Part shown: piece after piece, positions 45,801 to 53,973 of the stretch
Layout of the letters: each line of letters starts with the position of its first letter
Position numbering within the stretch: the stretch's first letter is position 1
DNA from: Flammeovirga kamogawensis
GTDB taxonomy: Bacteria; Bacteroidota; Bacteroidia; Cytophagales; Flammeovirgaceae
Assembly (NCBI RefSeq): GCF_018736065.1
Contig: NZ_CP076128.1
Span: forward strand, 4,279,001-4,343,000
Length of the DNA: 64,000 nucleotides
Direction of reading: 5' to 3'
The notes under the pieces: model-generated
What the model was told of the DNA's origin: nothing
The model's input: the letters and a program-made list of their open reading frames with translations, nothing else
Databases searched by the model: none
Translations under genes and position numbers: made by a program

Positions 45801-45876
45801 AAAGACCTTTAAAAGTTAACTCTCTAGTTAAATTCTGATATATTGAAAGTGCCTGATCTAAATATCCTGTTTTCAT
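42808..45876 (-). CDS. Multi-GAF SpoIIE-type PP2C phosphatase
   Basis: From ATG 45876 the protein has 1022 residues. The frame opens 38 codons earlier, but that extension is low-complexity and unlikely. The order is GAF1 (about 10-170), GAF2 (about 205-380), GAF3 (about 400-565), a coiled coil (about 570-610, rich in E/Q/K), GAF4 (about 612-765), a second coiled coil, then a SpoIIE/RsbU phosphatase domain to the end. The phosphatase keeps its metal aspartates (SGDFFWF, ATVDC, YMYTDG, TDDVLVLGF), but the usual DCTGHGVPGA is DCNNNGVPGA. It should dephosphorylate an anti-sigma antagonist or STAS protein in response to ligands or redox. No partner is adjacent. Confidence 0.9.
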   Translation of the reverse strand: MKTGYLDQALSIYQNLTRELTFKGLCTKILSTVTSTSIVEKASIIIKSGDDFVLKAYQARTDNEPVFSESNRIAFDDDLPLGILSQIKESKSTVFVDVTKGNQTVSSDLYVKLNSPTYINFIPLWNEDVIVGFLMLEQFQNLNSTPESIKFLQLLAPQIAILLQNAVALESYKKLSTAVEPKEEKIQKDTEQDDSSIKKSDLKVLGDIGQIIATSHTIESMIQTVYQKINKLIDAQTLDIGVYNEEKGLLEFPSSYEDGEKLPYNTCDIKEGNRLATICFNENRIIHINNFDDEIRDVIPAYEVTAPRVGKKVKSIIYVPIIDKNEVIGVITVQSGFENAYNPDDIYLIRNISSYIAIAIDNINLSKSSKEQEETHILETKMNEEKLTKAYTTLKSLGEIGQDITSNLSIERISDTAYESLNSLIDAPLFSIGIYNKDRGVLEVSTNIEHGEKLPPKTILLTDNSKLSVQCFKTLKEIIINDIVSEYATFLPNTKLPYDDVAKMPQSLIYLPLIGKEGTLGFITVQSYKSHAFLESDLNVLRNIAIYIGIALDNALTYEGLEEIVTDRTAELQQQKQEVEANRDEIEQSYKNVQLLSDIGVTLSSSLSVDGVIETVYKNVHSLMDATTFGIGIYKHRKQQIEFRGAMEKGEKLPFFIHEMSDKTKLSSIALIENKDIVISDITTEIYDYIDADEEIKTIGDMPFSIIYLPLRTKEKLIGVITVQSFKKNSYSELQVNLLKNIAVLSAIAIDNAVSYEKIERQKEELQSTSQKITSSIKYAKQIQSAILPNRTVIRNLLPDSFIFHKPKDIVSGDFFWFHQEGNRTFIATVDCNNNGVPGAMMSIIGTSLFREIVEIQGVTSPDEIIALMNQRLSIHLSPKTQEKENAIDISLCVIDKDANVMEFAGANTSLVRIANDKFYFIKGTPVSISSNSDNSTKFKKHTFDLNDNATYYMYTDGYAQQIGGEDKKEFSNDQFLKLLNDNYKTDKSAQRTSIRRAFNDWMENELVQTDDVLVLGFSPNA

Positions 45877-46059
45877 GCTGTATGAAAAATATGAGTAAGA
45901 AGAAGTAGTTTTACCATTAAAAAAATAAGAAAGTGTAAAATTGATAATGTCCAATTTTCGAAAAAATACACTTCTTACGCGTTTCCTCAATTTAATAAAT
46001 ATATTGCCAATGTGCTAATTTTTATTAAATGAGTACAGTTTGTTGGTAGTTCATAAAAA

Positions 46060-46088
46060 AAGCTACACCATTTATAACGATGTAGCTT
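46060..46088 (-). terminator. Intrinsic terminator of rel
   Basis: AAGCTACA (46060-46067) with TGTAGCTT (46081-46088), followed by seven T on the minus strand. Confidence 0.85.
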
Positions 46089-46110
46089 CATTTTTATTTC
46101 TTTAATAGTC

Positions 46111-48324
46111 TTAATTATCAGTTCTTGTAATTTTTAGGATGCCATTAATTTCACCAATCTCAGTAATTACTTTTTCAAACTCCTTTAAATTTTTGACTGA
46201 AATTTCAATATTTCCTTTAAAAATACCATCTAGAGACTCGATTGAGATAGACCTGATGTTTACTTTCATTCTACTAGTTATTATTCTAGTAACATCGTTC
46301 ACAAGTCCGATTCTGTCTGTTCCCTCAATAGCAATTTTTGATATAAACGAAGATTCTTTTTCTGATGCCCATCGAGCTTTAATAATACGATAACCGTAAT
46401 TGGCCATCATAGCAATTGAGTTAGGACAATTTGTTCTATGAATTTTAATACCATTATTGATAGTAATAAAACCAAAAATGTCATCTCCTTGAATTGGATG
46501 ACAGCAATTTGCAATAGAGTAATGAACATTGTCCATATCTTCTCCAATTACTAATTCGTCGTCATCTTTACGTATTTTTTTAATTTTGGTCTTGAATTCT
46601 TTAGCAGAATCAGGAACAATTTTTTTCTTTTTAACGGTGTCAGTCGTGTCAAGGTGGTCTTTAAACTTCTTGATTTGCGTATGCTCAATTATACCTTCAC
46701 CTACTTGATAATATAAATCACTTTCACTATTTAGATTAAAGAAATCTCTAAGTTGTTGTGCTACCTTATCGTCATATTTAATTTTTAATTGCTTTAATTT
46801 TCGGTCAATTATTTCACGACCAATCATTGCAACTCTTTTTCTATCGTCTTTTAGATGAGATTTTATCTTTGCTCTTGCACGAGAGGTGCGTACAATTTTT
46901 AACCAACCTTCATTTGCTTTCGGCTGGTTAGCTGTAAGAATCTCAATTTGATCTCCGTTTTGTAATTGGTAGCTTAAAGGTACAAGTTTACCATTAATTT
47001 TAGCACCTAAACATTTAGCTCCAACTTCTGTATGAATATCAAAAGCAAAATCTAAAACAGTAGCTCCGTGTGGAAATACTTTTAAATCTCCATTAGGTGT
47101 AAAGACAAATACTTCTTTATTGAAAAGGTTCGTTCTAAAGTCATCAAGGAATTCTACAGCGTTAACTTTGTCGTTTTCCATTAAGGTTCTGACTTCATTT
47201 AACCACTGTTCTATACCTTTTTCAGAGCTATCATCTCCTTGTTCTTTGTATTTCCAATGGGCAGCATATCCTTTCTCAGCAATCTCATCCATTCTTTTAG
47301 AACGAATTTGTACTTCAACCCAAATACCGTTATGTCCCATTACAGTTGTATGTAGAGATTCGTAACCATTAGATTTTGGCATACTAATCCAATCTCTCAA
47401 CCTACTGACATTTGGAGTATAATAATCTGTTACAATAGAGTAAACGTGCCAACAAGTAGATTTTTCTACTTCTCTTGGACTTTCAAAAATAATACGAACG
47501 GCAAATAAATCATATACTTCTTCAAAACCCACCTGTTGCTTTTTCATTTTATTAGCAATAGATGTGATAGATTTAGTACGAGATTTAATTGTGTATTTGT
47601 ATCCTTGTTTATCTAAAGTTTCTGTAAGAGGAGTTTTAAATTCATACGTAAAATGTTCACGAGCCTCTTCAGATTCTTTTAATTTTTTAGTAATCTCATC
47701 GTAAAGTGATTGGTCAGAATATTTAAGGCATAAATCTTCTAATTCAGACTTAATATTATAAAGACCTAAACGGTGAGCAAGTGGAGCGTAAATGTACTCA
47801 GTTTCAGCTTTTACTTTAAGCTGCTTGTCTTTGGGCATCGACATGAGTGTACGCATGTTGTGCAGTCTATCGGAAATTTTGATTAGAACTACACGTACAT
47901 CTTCAGAAATTGTAAGTAACATTTTTCTGAAGTTCTCAGCTTGTAAAGAACCACCTTTTTGTGCTGCTCCTGATATTTTTGTAAGACCATTAACGATCAG
48001 TGCTACCTTTGGTCCAAAACGTTCTTCAATATCTTCTAATGTATATTCTGTATCTTCTACAACATCATGTAAAAGAGCAGAAATAATAGATGTAGTACCC
48101 AAACCGATTTCTTCTGCAGCAATAGTAGCAACTGCAACAGGATGGTAAATAAAAGGTTCGCCAGATTTACGGCGCATATCCTTATGAGCTTCAGTAGCAA
48201 ACAAGAAAGCTTCCTTTATTAATTTTATATCTTTTGGGTCATTTAGAAAGGGTCTAGCTTTTCGTAACAAATTAGCATACATGCGAATAAGTTCCCTTCT
48301 TTCCTTTTCTATGTTGATCTCCAT
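46111..48324 (-). CDS. rel: Bifunctional (p)ppGpp synthetase/hydrolase (RelA/SpoT)
   Basis: The 737-residue protein has all long-Rel domains. The HD hydrolase comes first (His86-Asp87 in LLHDVVEDTEY, and ISDRLHNMRTL). The synthetase follows (MPKSNGYESLHTTVMGH and AHWKYKEQG), then TGS (FVFTPNGDLKVFPHGATVLD), the helical/CC region, and a C-terminal ACT domain. An intact HD site suggests both synthesis and hydrolysis of the alarmone. It is the sole long Rel in this window. It is transcribed divergently from trigger factor. Confidence 0.96.
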   Translation of the reverse strand: MEINIEKERRELIRMYANLLRKARPFLNDPKDIKLIKEAFLFATEAHKDMRRKSGEPFIYHPVAVATIAAEEIGLGTTSIISALLHDVVEDTEYTLEDIEERFGPKVALIVNGLTKISGAAQKGGSLQAENFRKMLLTISEDVRVVLIKISDRLHNMRTLMSMPKDKQLKVKAETEYIYAPLAHRLGLYNIKSELEDLCLKYSDQSLYDEITKKLKESEEAREHFTYEFKTPLTETLDKQGYKYTIKSRTKSITSIANKMKKQQVGFEEVYDLFAVRIIFESPREVEKSTCWHVYSIVTDYYTPNVSRLRDWISMPKSNGYESLHTTVMGHNGIWVEVQIRSKRMDEIAEKGYAAHWKYKEQGDDSSEKGIEQWLNEVRTLMENDKVNAVEFLDDFRTNLFNKEVFVFTPNGDLKVFPHGATVLDFAFDIHTEVGAKCLGAKINGKLVPLSYQLQNGDQIEILTANQPKANEGWLKIVRTSRARAKIKSHLKDDRKRVAMIGREIIDRKLKQLKIKYDDKVAQQLRDFFNLNSESDLYYQVGEGIIEHTQIKKFKDHLDTTDTVKKKKIVPDSAKEFKTKIKKIRKDDDELVIGEDMDNVHYSIANCCHPIQGDDIFGFITINNGIKIHRTNCPNSIAMMANYGYRIIKARWASEKESSFISKIAIEGTDRIGLVNDVTRIITSRMKVNIRSISIESLDGIFKGNIEISVKNLKEFEKVITEIGEINGILKITRTDN

Positions 48325-48916
48325 ATTATAACCTCAAAAACTTTAATTAGATTCATATCAATGCTTGATTAAATTTGCATAAAAAAAATCAAACATCAAC
48401 TAGTAAGACCAAAATAACTCAGTTTATTTATAAATAATTGATCATTTAATGATAACTACTTTTGTTTTGTATATATATAGGTCGATTTATAGCCTGTTTT
48501 TATACTCAAAAAGTTGAACTAATACTATTTACCCATCATTTTCTCTCACACAATTTAGTATAGTTAAACAGAGTACAAATCATTATAAATTACATACATA
48601 TATATTAAATTGTTTACATTTTTTTGAAGTAGAATTGATGATTTTACTTATGAGTTGATTACCTTTGCATCGCTTAAATCAAAGTAGTTATTTTATAATG
48701 GTTTGATTTAAGGGATTTCATATCAAAGTATTTGATGTTAGTCATTGTTTTTCAGTGTGTTATCATCTTTGTTTTGAGCTGAAATATTTTGAGTGGTAAA
48801 TAAGAAGTAGCAATTGATTTACTTTTAAATATCACTTTAAAATTAGGAGACTTTACAAGTTTTTGTATGGTTTTCTCTTAAATGTAGAGTTTTGTCACAA
48901 CAAAAATCATAGAACT
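48325..48916. other. Long rel / tig intergenic region
   Basis: About 590 bases between the divergent rel and trigger factor genes. Apart from the promoter at 48635-48667, I see no RNA gene or reading frame of note; a second weak box (CATCTTTG, near 48766) may be an alternative start site. The trigger factor leader would be about 240 bases long. Confidence 0.5.
48635..48667 (+). promoter_or_regulatory. Trigger factor promoter
   Basis: TTG at 48635-48637, 22 bases, then TACCTTTG at 48660-48667, matching TTG-N-TAnnTTTG. A transcript from here reads into tig with a long leader. Confidence 0.55.
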
Positions 48917-50251
48917 TTGGAATTCAAATTAGATAAACAAGAGAGCTCATACGGGTTACTTTCAGTAATTCTTACTGAAGCGGATTACATGCCAGAATAT
49001 AAGTCAAAATTGAAGCAATATGCTCAAAATGCTAATATGAAAGGTTTCCGTAAGGGTAAAGTGCCAATGTCGATGGTACAAAAAATGTACGGTAAGCAAT
49101 TAAAAATGGATACTTTCAACGAAACTGTTGGAAAAGCTGTTGATACTTACTTAAAAGACAACGACATTAAGCCTTTATTCCAACCAATCTACAAAGGTGA
49201 ATTTATTACACCTGAGCAAGTTGGTGGTGATCAAACTGTTGAATTTGAATTATTACTTCCTGAGTTTGACTTAAACTTAGAAGGTGTTAATGCTGATACT
49301 TTCAACTTAACAGTAACTGATACTGATGTTGAAAATACAATCACTAAATTAAAAGAATCTTATCCTACTAAAAAGGATGCTGACGAAGCTGCTAAAGGTG
49401 ATTTATTCACTGCAACTTTCAAAGCTGTTGATGGTGACTTCGAAAAAGAAGGTGCTGCTTTTGATTTAGATGAGAAATTAGCTGAAGGAATTGCTGATCA
49501 ATTCGTAGGTAAAAAAGTAGGTGATGTTGTTACTTTAGACATTACTACAATGTACGAAGACAATAATCGTTTAGGTTTATTCTTAGGTACTGAAGATGCT
49601 GACAAATTTGTTGGTCAATTCTCAGTAGAAATTACTAAGATTACTCGTTCTCACGAACCAGAAATGAACAAAGAATTCTTTGATATGGTAATCGGACCAG
49701 ATAAAGTATCAACTGAAGAAGAGTTCAGAGCTGAATTGAAAAAGACAATTGCTGAAGTAAATGCTCAAGCTATCGACGGTGTTACTAACGATAACGTTCG
49801 TAACGGTGTTGTTGAAGCAACTACAATTGCTCTTCCTGCTGAATTGTTGAAGAAAGTTTACGTTCAAAACAATCCTAAAGCAACAGAAGAAGACGCAACT
49901 GAAAACTTACCTAAATTTGAAGAAGCTGTAAAATGGAGAGCAATCTCTGACAAAGTTTTTGCAGATAACGAAATCAAAGTTGAGAAAGAAGAAGTTGAAG
50001 CTGCTGCTTTAGTTGCTATCAAAGCTCAATTTGGTAACTTCATGGGTGACGAGGATGAGCGTATGGGTGAGTTCGTACAAAATTACTTACAAGCTGAAAA
50101 CGGTAAGTATTTCGAACAAACTTATGAGCAAGTTTACAACGAGAAAGTATTTAATGCAATGAAAGAAAAAGTTGCTTTAAACGCTCAAGAAGTTGATTTA
50201 GCTCAATTCGAAGAGATCTTAACTAAAAGAAACGAGCAAGCTGCTAACTAA
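48917..50251 (+). CDS. tig: Trigger factor chaperone
   Basis: I place the start at TTG 48917, giving 444 residues beginning (M)EFKLDKQESSYGLL, the usual trigger factor opening. An upstream TTG at 48863 would add 18 residues that fit no family member. The ribosome-binding signature is NMKGFRKGKVPMSMVQKMYG. A degenerate PPIase-like domain (about 140-240, acidic) and the C-terminal chaperone arms (about 250-440) follow. It binds at the ribosome exit tunnel. Codon use is strongly biased (GCT, GGT, CGT), as in abundant proteins. Confidence 0.92.
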   Translation: MEFKLDKQESSYGLLSVILTEADYMPEYKSKLKQYAQNANMKGFRKGKVPMSMVQKMYGKQLKMDTFNETVGKAVDTYLKDNDIKPLFQPIYKGEFITPEQVGGDQTVEFELLLPEFDLNLEGVNADTFNLTVTDTDVENTITKLKESYPTKKDADEAAKGDLFTATFKAVDGDFEKEGAAFDLDEKLAEGIADQFVGKKVGDVVTLDITTMYEDNNRLGLFLGTEDADKFVGQFSVEITKITRSHEPEMNKEFFDMVIGPDKVSTEEEFRAELKKTIAEVNAQAIDGVTNDNVRNGVVEATTIALPAELLKKVYVQNNPKATEEDATENLPKFEEAVKWRAISDKVFADNEIKVEKEEVEAAALVAIKAQFGNFMGDEDERMGEFVQNYLQAENGKYFEQTYEQVYNEKVFNAMKEKVALNAQEVDLAQFEEILTKRNEQAAN

Positions 50252-50272
50252 GCAGTAAGTTCCTAGTTATAT

Positions 50273-50306
50273 AAAAAGCCCTTGCATGAAAATGCAAGGG
50301 CTTTTT
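50273..50306. terminator. Intrinsic terminator after tig
   Basis: A perfect 15-base stem (50273-50287 with 50292-50306, core GCCCTTGCAT), 4-base loop, T-run on the right. The left A-run could also stop the convergent WecA-like transcript. Confidence 0.92.
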
Positions 50307-50387
50307 TGTTTGACTACTTTTTAAGAAACCTGATTCTTAAACTATTTCTAAATAATGTACTTAGAAGTCTATATCTCAACAAAAGTA

Positions 50388-51632
50388 TTATTGTACTTTC
50401 TTATATTCCTTTTCTAAATTAGATGTAATTGGAATTGTTTTTTCATCTGCAACTACATTGTTCTTTCCTTTAGGCATGTATTCTTTATCATGTAATTTAG
50501 TAAGTACAAAACCTAATAGTAAGAAAGTAGACAGGATAATAGTGCACGCAGTTACGGCGTATCCTAAGTCTAATGTATTAATGTAATAAGTGATAAATGC
50601 AGTAAGAAGCGATAAACCATAAATAGCTAAGACAGCATATTTAGGAGAAAAGCCATATTTTACTAATAAATGAGACGAATGATCTTTACCACCTAAATAG
50701 ATTGGTCTACCTGAACGAATTCTATTGATGGTAACAAAAGTAACATCAAATATCGGGTAGGCAAGTAATAATATTGGAGTTAAAACACTAATATTGATTG
50801 TTTCAACTTGCCAAGATTGTAAAACACCTATCATAGATAGCATATAGCCTAAAAACATACTTCCTGAGTCTCCCATAAATATTTTTGCATTAGGAAAATT
50901 ATTAGGAAGAAACCCAAATAAAACAGCCGCTAAGCCTAAGCTAATAATTGCGATTTCGTGATTACCAAAATAAATTATTGATAAAATACCGAATGCAAGA
51001 GAAACTAAAGCTGCAGTTCCTGGAGAAAGTCCATTCATATTATCAATTAAATTGAGTGCGTTTATTACGCCTACAATCCAAAAGAAAGTAAATAACTGAC
51101 TTAATATAGGAGGTAGGAAAGATGCAGAACCTACGATAAAAATAGCAATTGAAGCAGCAAGTAATTGGAAGAAAAGTTTAATTTTCGGTTCCATTGCTTT
51201 CGATTTGTCATCATAAGTACCAGTAAAGAAGATAATTTCTGCACCAGAGAATAGCCAGATCATTTTTTGATCAAATGGATTTTCTGGGAACATAAGAAAT
51301 ATACCGCCAATTCCAGCGATTACTGTAATACAACTTGCTGCATAAGATTTCTTTATCTGATTGTTAAATAGTAAATACATTGATGCACTTATTCCTAATG
51401 TTGAAGGAATACTCCACCATAATGGCAGAATTTCTAAAAATGTAGAAACTATAATAAAAGAAATCATAATACCGATTCCACCCATTAAAGCCGTAGTCTT
51501 TGAATGAAAACGATCTGCACGAGGTTTATCAACAATATTATATTTAACCGCTTGAGTAATTAATACTCGAGTAATGATAAAGGAGACTATTGCACCTAAA
51601 ACTAAACTAAGCAGTAATGTAAATAGATTCAT
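50388..51632 (-). CDS. WecA/MraY-like polyprenyl-phosphate sugar-1-phosphate transferase
   Basis: The 414-residue protein has about ten membrane helices and the family's catalytic loops: ADRFHSKTTALMGGIGIM, FTGTYDDKSKAMEPKIKLF (the DD pair), ALNLIDNMNGLSPGTAAL, AKIFMGDSGSMFLGYMLS and GGKDHSSHLLVKYGFS (the H-rich loop). This pattern fits WecA-type enzymes that load HexNAc-1-phosphate on undecaprenyl phosphate rather than MraY. It overlaps the upstream GT4 gene by 26 bases, so the two are co-transcribed and likely start a surface polysaccharide. Confidence 0.9.
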   Translation of the reverse strand: MNLFTLLLSLVLGAIVSFIITRVLITQAVKYNIVDKPRADRFHSKTTALMGGIGIMISFIIVSTFLEILPLWWSIPSTLGISASMYLLFNNQIKKSYAASCITVIAGIGGIFLMFPENPFDQKMIWLFSGAEIIFFTGTYDDKSKAMEPKIKLFFQLLAASIAIFIVGSASFLPPILSQLFTFFWIVGVINALNLIDNMNGLSPGTAALVSLAFGILSIIYFGNHEIAIISLGLAAVLFGFLPNNFPNAKIFMGDSGSMFLGYMLSMIGVLQSWQVETINISVLTPILLLAYPIFDVTFVTINRIRSGRPIYLGGKDHSSHLLVKYGFSPKYAVLAIYGLSLLTAFITYYINTLDLGYAVTACTIILSTFLLLGFVLTKLHDKEYMPKGKNNVVADEKTIPITSNLEKEYKKVQ

Positions 51633-52806
51633 GTGTTAATTCATTATAAGTATTCATAAGGTCATCAACAAGCCTATTGAAATTGTATTTAGAATAGGTC
51701 GCACTTTGATGCTCTTCAATAAATAGCTGATTATTATGAGGTAATAAAATTTGAGATGCTGCATTTGCCATAGCAACATCATCATTTGGATTAACTAAAT
51801 AATTTTTTCCATAATTGGTAAATAAGTCAGGAACACCTCCAACAGATGTAGAAACAACAGAAGTGCCACTTGTCATAGCTTCAATAATAGAAACCGGCGA
51901 CCCTTCATTATTAGAAGTAAGCAAAACTAAATCCAAACTAGAATAAATGTCAGGTAAATTCTTTAAAAAGCCTGTAAATGTGATATACAAACTAGCCTTA
52001 GTCTCATTTGTATACGCTTCAAGCATTTCTCTGTCTTCACCATCACCTATCATAAAAAAGTGTAGGTTCTGATCTTTCTGATACATAATATTTGCAACAC
52101 GGATAAACATTTTTAAGTTCTTTATCTGTGTAAATCTTGCCACTATCCCAATTAGTTTCTTTTCTGGAGGGATAGAATATTGTGTATGTAGGAAAGAGGT
52201 ATTATTATTAATATAAAAACGTTCTAGATCTAAACCCAAAGGAATCATTCGGTGTTGTTTTTTTTGTCCAATACCTAATTTTAGAATTTCCTCTTGTTGT
52301 CTATCAGTAATTGTAATTATTGTATCAGTGTATTTAGCTAAAGTTCTCTCTATATTTAAAAATAGTTTTGTTTTAAGTGGAGAAAAATAGCCATGAAAAA
52401 CATGTCCATGGAAAGTGTGAATAGTCTTTATTTTATTCTTTCTAAAAGAATTATATAAAATAGCCGCACCTCTTCCTATAAACCCTGCTTTAGCAGTATG
52501 AGTATGAATAATATCAGGTTGGAATTTTTTAATGATTGAAAGCAGTTCAGAAAGTGCTTTAAGATCATCTTTAGGAGATAACTCTCTTTGTAAATTATTT
52601 AAATAAGAAACCGTAACATCTTTTTCATCAGCTAAATAACTCATATCTCCTTCATTGCTAGGTACCGGCCCGGCAACTAGTTTAGTGGAATATTTATCGT
52701 TATTTATTTTTTCTGATAATAGGATGGTATGAATCGCTGGCCCTCCAACATTAAGGCGAGCAATAATACGGAGTATCTTAATTTTTTTAGTATATGATTT
52801 CGTCAT
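51607..52806 (-). CDS. Glycosyltransferase family 4
   Basis: The 399-residue protein is a GT-B fold enzyme: IARLNVGGPAIHTILLSEKI at the N-terminus, IHTHTAKAGFIGRGAAI, and the C-half IGIVARFTQIKNLKMFIRVA. The donor-site EGSPVSIIEAMTSGTSVV contains the EX7E motif. It probably adds a sugar to a lipid-linked or surface glycan. The stop overlaps the start of the WecA-like gene. Confidence 0.88.
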   Translation of the reverse strand: MTKSYTKKIKILRIIARLNVGGPAIHTILLSEKINNDKYSTKLVAGPVPSNEGDMSYLADEKDVTVSYLNNLQRELSPKDDLKALSELLSIIKKFQPDIIHTHTAKAGFIGRGAAILYNSFRKNKIKTIHTFHGHVFHGYFSPLKTKLFLNIERTLAKYTDTIITITDRQQEEILKLGIGQKKQHRMIPLGLDLERFYINNNTSFLHTQYSIPPEKKLIGIVARFTQIKNLKMFIRVANIMYQKDQNLHFFMIGDGEDREMLEAYTNETKASLYITFTGFLKNLPDIYSSLDLVLLTSNNEGSPVSIIEAMTSGTSVVSTSVGGVPDLFTNYGKNYLVNPNDDVAMANAASQILLPHNNQLFIEEHQSATYSKYNFNRLVDDLMNTYNELTHESIYITA

Positions 52807-53066
52807 ATATTATTGAAAACAGTTAACTCTTTATTACGGACAATGACGTTTAAAATTATTATGAGTAACGAATTAGCTTGTTCAAATTTATTTATTGCAA
52901 ATATATATATTAAAAATGCAAAAAATGTGAATATTATGTTTTTTATGGTATGTTTTTCGTAATTATCAATATTAGAATGTAGACAGTTTTTGATTGTATA
53001 TTAAAACCGTTTACTTTTACAAGGTCTAAAGATTTAAAACAACTGATCCGAGATATGTATATTACG

Positions 53067-53828
53067 ATGAAAAAACTTTCTTCATTTTTTATTACAACTG
53101 CAATGAGCACACTACTGCTTACATCTTGTGGAATGAAGGAGGAGAACGAACAATTAAAACAAACGAACGAAAAACTTCAAGAAGATTTAGCAAGAGCGGA
53201 AGCTGCTGCACAAACTTTAGATGAAGTTGGGGCACTAATAGATTCAATCGATGTATCAAGAAATTTATTATACATTGATATGGAAAAAGGTATTTCGGGC
53301 AAAACATATGAGGAAAAGATTAGAGCAATTGATGCTTATATGAAAGAATCTGAAAATCGTATGGAGCAAATGGAAGCTAGTTTGGCAAAATCAAATGCTA
53401 AAAATAGTGCTTATGCTAATACAATTAGAAAGTTAAGACAGCAATTAGATCAGAAAACGCAAGAAATTGATGATCTAAAAGGACAGGTAGAGAAGTTTAG
53501 ATCAGAAAATAAAGCTTTGATAAAAACGGTCGACTTACAAGCTAAAGAACTTTCTGATAAAGAAATTCAAATTCAAAAAAAGAAAGAAGAATTAGCACTG
53601 TTGGATAATAGAATTCAAGAGTTAATGGTTCAAGCTAAAAAGACAGAAGCAGATGCCTTTTTTGCACAAGCAGAAGCTTTAGAAGAAGCAGCTAATAGAA
53701 CTAAATTAGCACCAAAGAAAAAGAAAGCAACATTAGGTGAAGCACTTGAGTTGTATAAAAAATCTTTTGAGGCAGGTAGAAAAGATGCCTACGATAAAGT
53801 ACAAGAATTATCAGAAAAGTTAGATTAA
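53067..53828 (+). CDS. Coiled-coil lipoprotein
   Basis: From ATG 53067 the protein has 253 residues: signal MKKLSSFFITTAMSTLLLTSC with the lipid Cys21. A long Glu/Lys/Gln-rich heptad region follows from about 25 to 215 (for instance LKQTNEKLQEDLARAEAAAQ), and a short C-terminal segment (GEALELYKKSFEAGRKDAYD) resembles one TPR-like helix pair. The ATG at 53055, four codons upstream, is also possible. It is probably an envelope scaffold. No family assignment. Terminator follows. Confidence 0.75.
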   Translation: MKKLSSFFITTAMSTLLLTSCGMKEENEQLKQTNEKLQEDLARAEAAAQTLDEVGALIDSIDVSRNLLYIDMEKGISGKTYEEKIRAIDAYMKESENRMEQMEASLAKSNAKNSAYANTIRKLRQQLDQKTQEIDDLKGQVEKFRSENKALIKTVDLQAKELSDKEIQIQKKKEELALLDNRIQELMVQAKKTEADAFFAQAEALEEAANRTKLAPKKKKATLGEALELYKKSFEAGRKDAYDKVQELSEKLD

Positions 53829-53851
53829 TTTTAGCTTTACTTATTAAAATG

Positions 53852-53881
53852 AAAGCAGATAACTTAAATGTTGTCTGCTTT
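53852..53881 (+). terminator. Intrinsic terminator after the coiled-coil lipoprotein gene
   Basis: A 12-base stem (53852-53863 with 53870-53881, core AAAGCAGA) with one U-G pair, then a long T-run. Confidence 0.88.
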
Positions 53882-53927
53882 TTTTGTTAATGATATTTTG
53901 TGTGTTACTTCGTATCAGCTCTTTAAT

Positions 53928-53935
53928 TAATTTTG
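53928..53935 (+). promoter_or_regulatory. -7 box before the FAD dehydrogenase gene
   Basis: TAATTTTG matches TAnnTTTG, 38 bases before the ATG at 53974. The nearest upstream TTG is 27 bases away, beyond the ideal spacing, so the call rests on the -7 box alone. Confidence 0.4.
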
Positions 53936-53973
53936 TAGCATATAGTTTTTATAAATCTTAAAAATCACCTTTC

